Shown here piece by piece: positions 15,672-17,666 of a DNA stretch of 17,666 bases (the first letter of the stretch is position 1; each line of letters begins with the position of its first letter). The position numbers and the translations under genes are program-made. The notes beneath the pieces were generated by a model that was given only the letters and a program-made list of their open reading frames with translations, ran no database searches and had not been told where the DNA came from. Origin of the DNA: CAYSPU01 sp964432995 (GTDB lineage: Bacteria; Verrucomicrobiota; Verrucomicrobiia; Limisphaerales; JAHDYP01). Where the stretch lies: the NCBI GenBank assembly GCA_964432995.1, contig CAYSPU010000113.1:1-17666 (forward strand), written 5' to 3'.

Positions 15672-16487
15672 TCAGAGGGGGCGGACCCAGATGTTGCGGA
15701 ACCGAACGGGATTATGGTGGCCGCCCAGGACCAGGGGGCCGCGACTGGTCTTCGTTTTGTATTCCGGGAGGATCCGGTGTCCGGTTTCGCCGTAGATCTG
15801 CTGGTTCAAGTGCACGAGCACGCCGTTGTGCAGCATGGTCACGCGCGCCGGTTCCACCAGCTTGTCGCCATCGAACTTCGGCGCCAGGAACAGGATGTCA
15901 TAGGTCTGCCATTGGCCGGGCTTGCGCGTGACGTTGACCAGGGGTGGGGTCTGGGCGTACACCGCGGCCGCTTGCCCATCCGGGTAGAGCTTCTCGTTGT
16001 AGGAGTCGAAGATCTGGATCTCGTAGAGGCCCATCAGGAAGACGCCGTTGTTGCCGCGATTGAAGGGGTCGCCCTCCGGTGGGTTGGGCGCCATCCATTC
16101 GAGATGAATCTGCAGGCTGCCAAAGGATTCCTTGGTGGTCAGTTGTCCGTCACCCACGGCCTCGAAGTAGCCGTTACCGACCTTGTACTCGGTGGGCTGC
16201 CATTGGGAGAGGTCTTTGCCGTCAAAGAGGACGATGGCATCGGCTGGCGGCGTGGCCGGCAGCGCCAGCGTGCCGGCCGTGCCGGGATCGACGCGCTTGG
16301 GTTCGGGGCGATCGGGGTCGTGCACGTGGAAGCCACACCAGGGCAGGACCGGCGTGTCCTTGTAGCCGACGACGCCGGAACCGCTGGCGGCTTTGACAAG
16401 CTCGGCGGCGTCCAGGGCGGGGAGCAAGAAAGCTACGAGCAACGCAGTGGCCAGTGGGATCATGACAGAAGAACTGTGGAAGCGCAT
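15672..16487 (-). CDS. Secreted DUF1080 protein (3-keto-disaccharide hydrolase-like)
   Basis: A 271-residue exported protein with a signal peptide (hydrophobic residues about 9-27, ending PALDAAE). The single DUF1080 (PF06439) jelly-roll domain begins with IVLFDGKDLSQWQ (about 85-97). It continues with the family motifs FGSLQIHLEWM, RGNNGVFLMGLYEIQIFDSY (about 144-163), GQWQTYDILF and ends GGHHNPVRFRNIWVRPL. Some members hydrolyse 3-keto-glycosides made by sugar oxidoreductases, while many remain uncharacterised. The N-terminal extension before the domain (about 30-80, with GYKDTPVLPWCGFHVHDP) is often seen in PVC-bacterial members. It precedes the isomerase gene by 72 bases and probably forms an operon with it. 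The start lacks a clear ribosome-binding site; an ATG eight codons further in is an alternative. Confidence 0.87.
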   Translation of the reverse strand: MRFHSSSVMIPLATALLVAFLLPALDAAELVKAASGSGVVGYKDTPVLPWCGFHVHDPDRPEPKRVDPGTAGTLALPATPPADAIVLFDGKDLSQWQPTEYKVGNGYFEAVGDGQLTTKESFGSLQIHLEWMAPNPPEGDPFNRGNNGVFLMGLYEIQIFDSYNEKLYPDGQAAAVYAQTPPLVNVTRKPGQWQTYDILFLAPKFDGDKLVEPARVTMLHNGVLVHLNQQIYGETGHRILPEYKTKTSRGPLVLGGHHNPVRFRNIWVRPL

Positions 16488-16640
16488 ACGTTGGGAACAC
16501 GGATACCGGGAACTGCGTCCAGGGGCAAGACCGGGTTTGGCTGCGAATTCCTGCTACTGAGTGTTCATGGAGAGTGCGCCTGGTGGGATGCGGGCGAGCA
16601 GCGCCAGCGGGCCGCGGTTGGTCTCGAACGAGGGCTGGTC
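16488..16640. other. Intergenic spacer between the propeller and DUF1080 genes
   Basis: These 153 bases lie between two minus-strand genes. I see no coding sequence, repeat or hairpin with a U-tract. The length would allow a separate promoter for the DUF1080-isomerase pair, but no convincing boxes were found. Confidence 0.4.
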
Positions 16641-17666
16641 TCAGCGCTTTTCTTCGAGGCAATACAGATTCTGGCGGCCGCGCAGGAACATTTGACGGTC
16701 GACGAGAGCGGGGGAGGCATCGATGCCGTCGTCGAGGCGGTTACGGGCCAGGACTTCGAGTTGCGGCGACTTCTTGAGCACCACGGTGCCGCCGTCGCGG
16801 CCGACGAGATAGACACGGTTGGCAGCGCCGGTGGGCGAGGCGTAGACGCCCTCGAGGCCTTCGATTTCCTGGCCATCGACGGTGGGGGTGCCGGCCGGGA
16901 CTTCGAGGATCGTGAGCTTGGCTGTATTCACGGCGAAGAAGTAGAGGAGACCGTCGGAGAGGAGGGGGGAGTGGACGTAGGGGGTGTTGCGCTGGTGGTT
17001 CCAGAGGATGGCGTCGGTGCCGGTGAGATCGCCAGCGCGGCCGAGGCGGAAGGCCTGGAGGGCGCTGCCACGGTAGCCGCTGGTGACGTAAACGATGCCG
17101 TCGGCGGCGACGGGTGTGGGAACGGGGTTCTGGGTTTGGCCCGGGCCTTCCCAGAGCGGTTGACCGGTCTGGAGATCGTAGGCGCGGATCTTCCGCGTGC
17201 CGTTGAGGACCACCTGGGCCTTTCCGGCGTGGGTGACGACCAGTGGGGTGCTCCAACCGGTGGGCTCGTCGCGCGCCTGGCGCCATCGCTCCTGGCCGGT
17301 CCGCTTGTTGAGCGCGACGAGGAAATCATCGCCTTCATGGTCCCAAAGGACGACCACGAAGTCGCCGTGAAGAGCGGGGGAACTGCCTTCGCCGAAGCTG
17401 GCCCGGGTGCGCATGTCGCCGAGGTCCTTCTCCCACAGCAAACGTCCGCCGAGATCGTAGGCGTAGGTGCCATGGGAACCGAAGTGCGCGATCAGCAGTT
17501 CGCCGTCGGTGATGGCGGATGCGGACGCGTAACCATGATCGCGATGATGTCCGGCGTGGGGCTTCTGTTCCCGTGGAGAATGCTCCCACCGCACGGCGCC
17601 CGTGTCGCGGTCGAAGGCCATCACGGTAAAGCGCTGGACCTGGTCCGCGGCGGCGGTCATCCGACG
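16641..17666 (-). CDS. PQQ-like (BamB-type) beta-propeller protein, 5'-truncated by the window edge
   Basis: The frame is open to the right edge, so the N-terminus (probably with a signal peptide) is missing; 341 residues are visible. Blades of a pyrrolo-quinoline-quinone-like propeller are evident from recurring motifs: VMAFDRDTGAVRWEH, AYDLGGRLLWEKDLG, VALNKRTGQERWRQ, RAYDLQTGQPLWEG and LVGRDGGTVVLKK. It ends in a last strand with FLRGRQNLYCLEEKR. The segment RASFGEGSSPALHGDFVVVLWDHEGDDFL is characteristic of long propeller proteins common in Verrucomicrobia and Planctomycetes. No catalytic dehydrogenase residues can be assigned, so a structural or binding role in the periplasm is more likely than PQQ-dependent oxidation. 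The gene lies 153 bases upstream of DUF1080 on the same strand. Confidence 0.85.
   Translation of the reverse strand, partial: RRMTAAADQVQRFTVMAFDRDTGAVRWEHSPREQKPHAGHHRDHGYASASAITDGELLIAHFGSHGTYAYDLGGRLLWEKDLGDMRTRASFGEGSSPALHGDFVVVLWDHEGDDFLVALNKRTGQERWRQARDEPTGWSTPLVVTHAGKAQVVLNGTRKIRAYDLQTGQPLWEGPGQTQNPVPTPVAADGIVYVTSGYRGSALQAFRLGRAGDLTGTDAILWNHQRNTPYVHSPLLSDGLLYFFAVNTAKLTILEVPAGTPTVDGQEIEGLEGVYASPTGAANRVYLVGRDGGTVVLKKSPQLEVLARNRLDDGIDASPALVDRQMFLRGRQNLYCLEEKR

Overview
The window is about 17.7 kb of GC-rich chromosomal DNA. The gene content points to the Verrucomicrobiota or a closely related PVC lineage: an ECF sigma factor of the 'TTHWSVV' type, a giant secreted protein with autotransporter-associated beta-strand repeats that ends in a 'GWFLQATTNL ... 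RFYRMHRP' tail, a Tat-exported GH127-type glycosidase, a DUF1080 protein, a TIM-barrel sugar isomerase/epimerase and a PQQ-like propeller protein. The lineage is inferred from family content, because no rRNA or other taxonomic marker is present.

Layout. On the minus strand, 162-914 is the sigma factor and 1228-3252 is a DUF1680/GH127 beta-L-arabinofuranosidase-like enzyme. A 392-bp divergent intergenic region separates the latter from the plus-strand repeat protein (3645-7019). After a gap holding a small fossil of a rhamnogalacturonan lyase (minus strand, about 7030-7150), three plus-strand genes follow closely. These are a membrane-bound hybrid histidine kinase with PAS, HisKA, HATPase, two receiver domains and an HPt domain (7240-11064), L-2-hydroxyglutarate oxidase lhgO (11109-12302), and a secreted amidohydrolase fused to a CBM9-like domain (12348-14192). 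Convergent to these, on the minus strand, lies a sugar-catabolism set: a PQQ-like propeller protein (cut by the right edge), a DUF1080 secreted hydrolase and a sugar phosphate isomerase/epimerase.

How it fits together. The GH127 enzyme, the PL11 fossil, the CBM9-bearing amidohydrolase and the DUF1080/isomerase pair all suggest life on complex plant-type polysaccharides, possibly arabinan-decorated rhamnogalacturonan. The phosphorelay kinase could couple an extracellular cue to the genes behind it, but no DNA-binding partner is present in the window.

The less ordinary features are small-scale. A palindromic dispersed element is present in two inverted copies, both at gene 3' ends. A 9-bp minisatellite forms part of the annotated N-terminus of the amidohydrolase. 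There is a hexamer-type repeat downstream of the sigma factor, a roughly 280-residue super-repeat inside the large surface protein, and the PL11 fossil. I see no CRISPR array, tRNA, rRNA, prophage or transposase. I found no clearly novel multi-gene system; most of the window looks like ordinary accessory metabolism.
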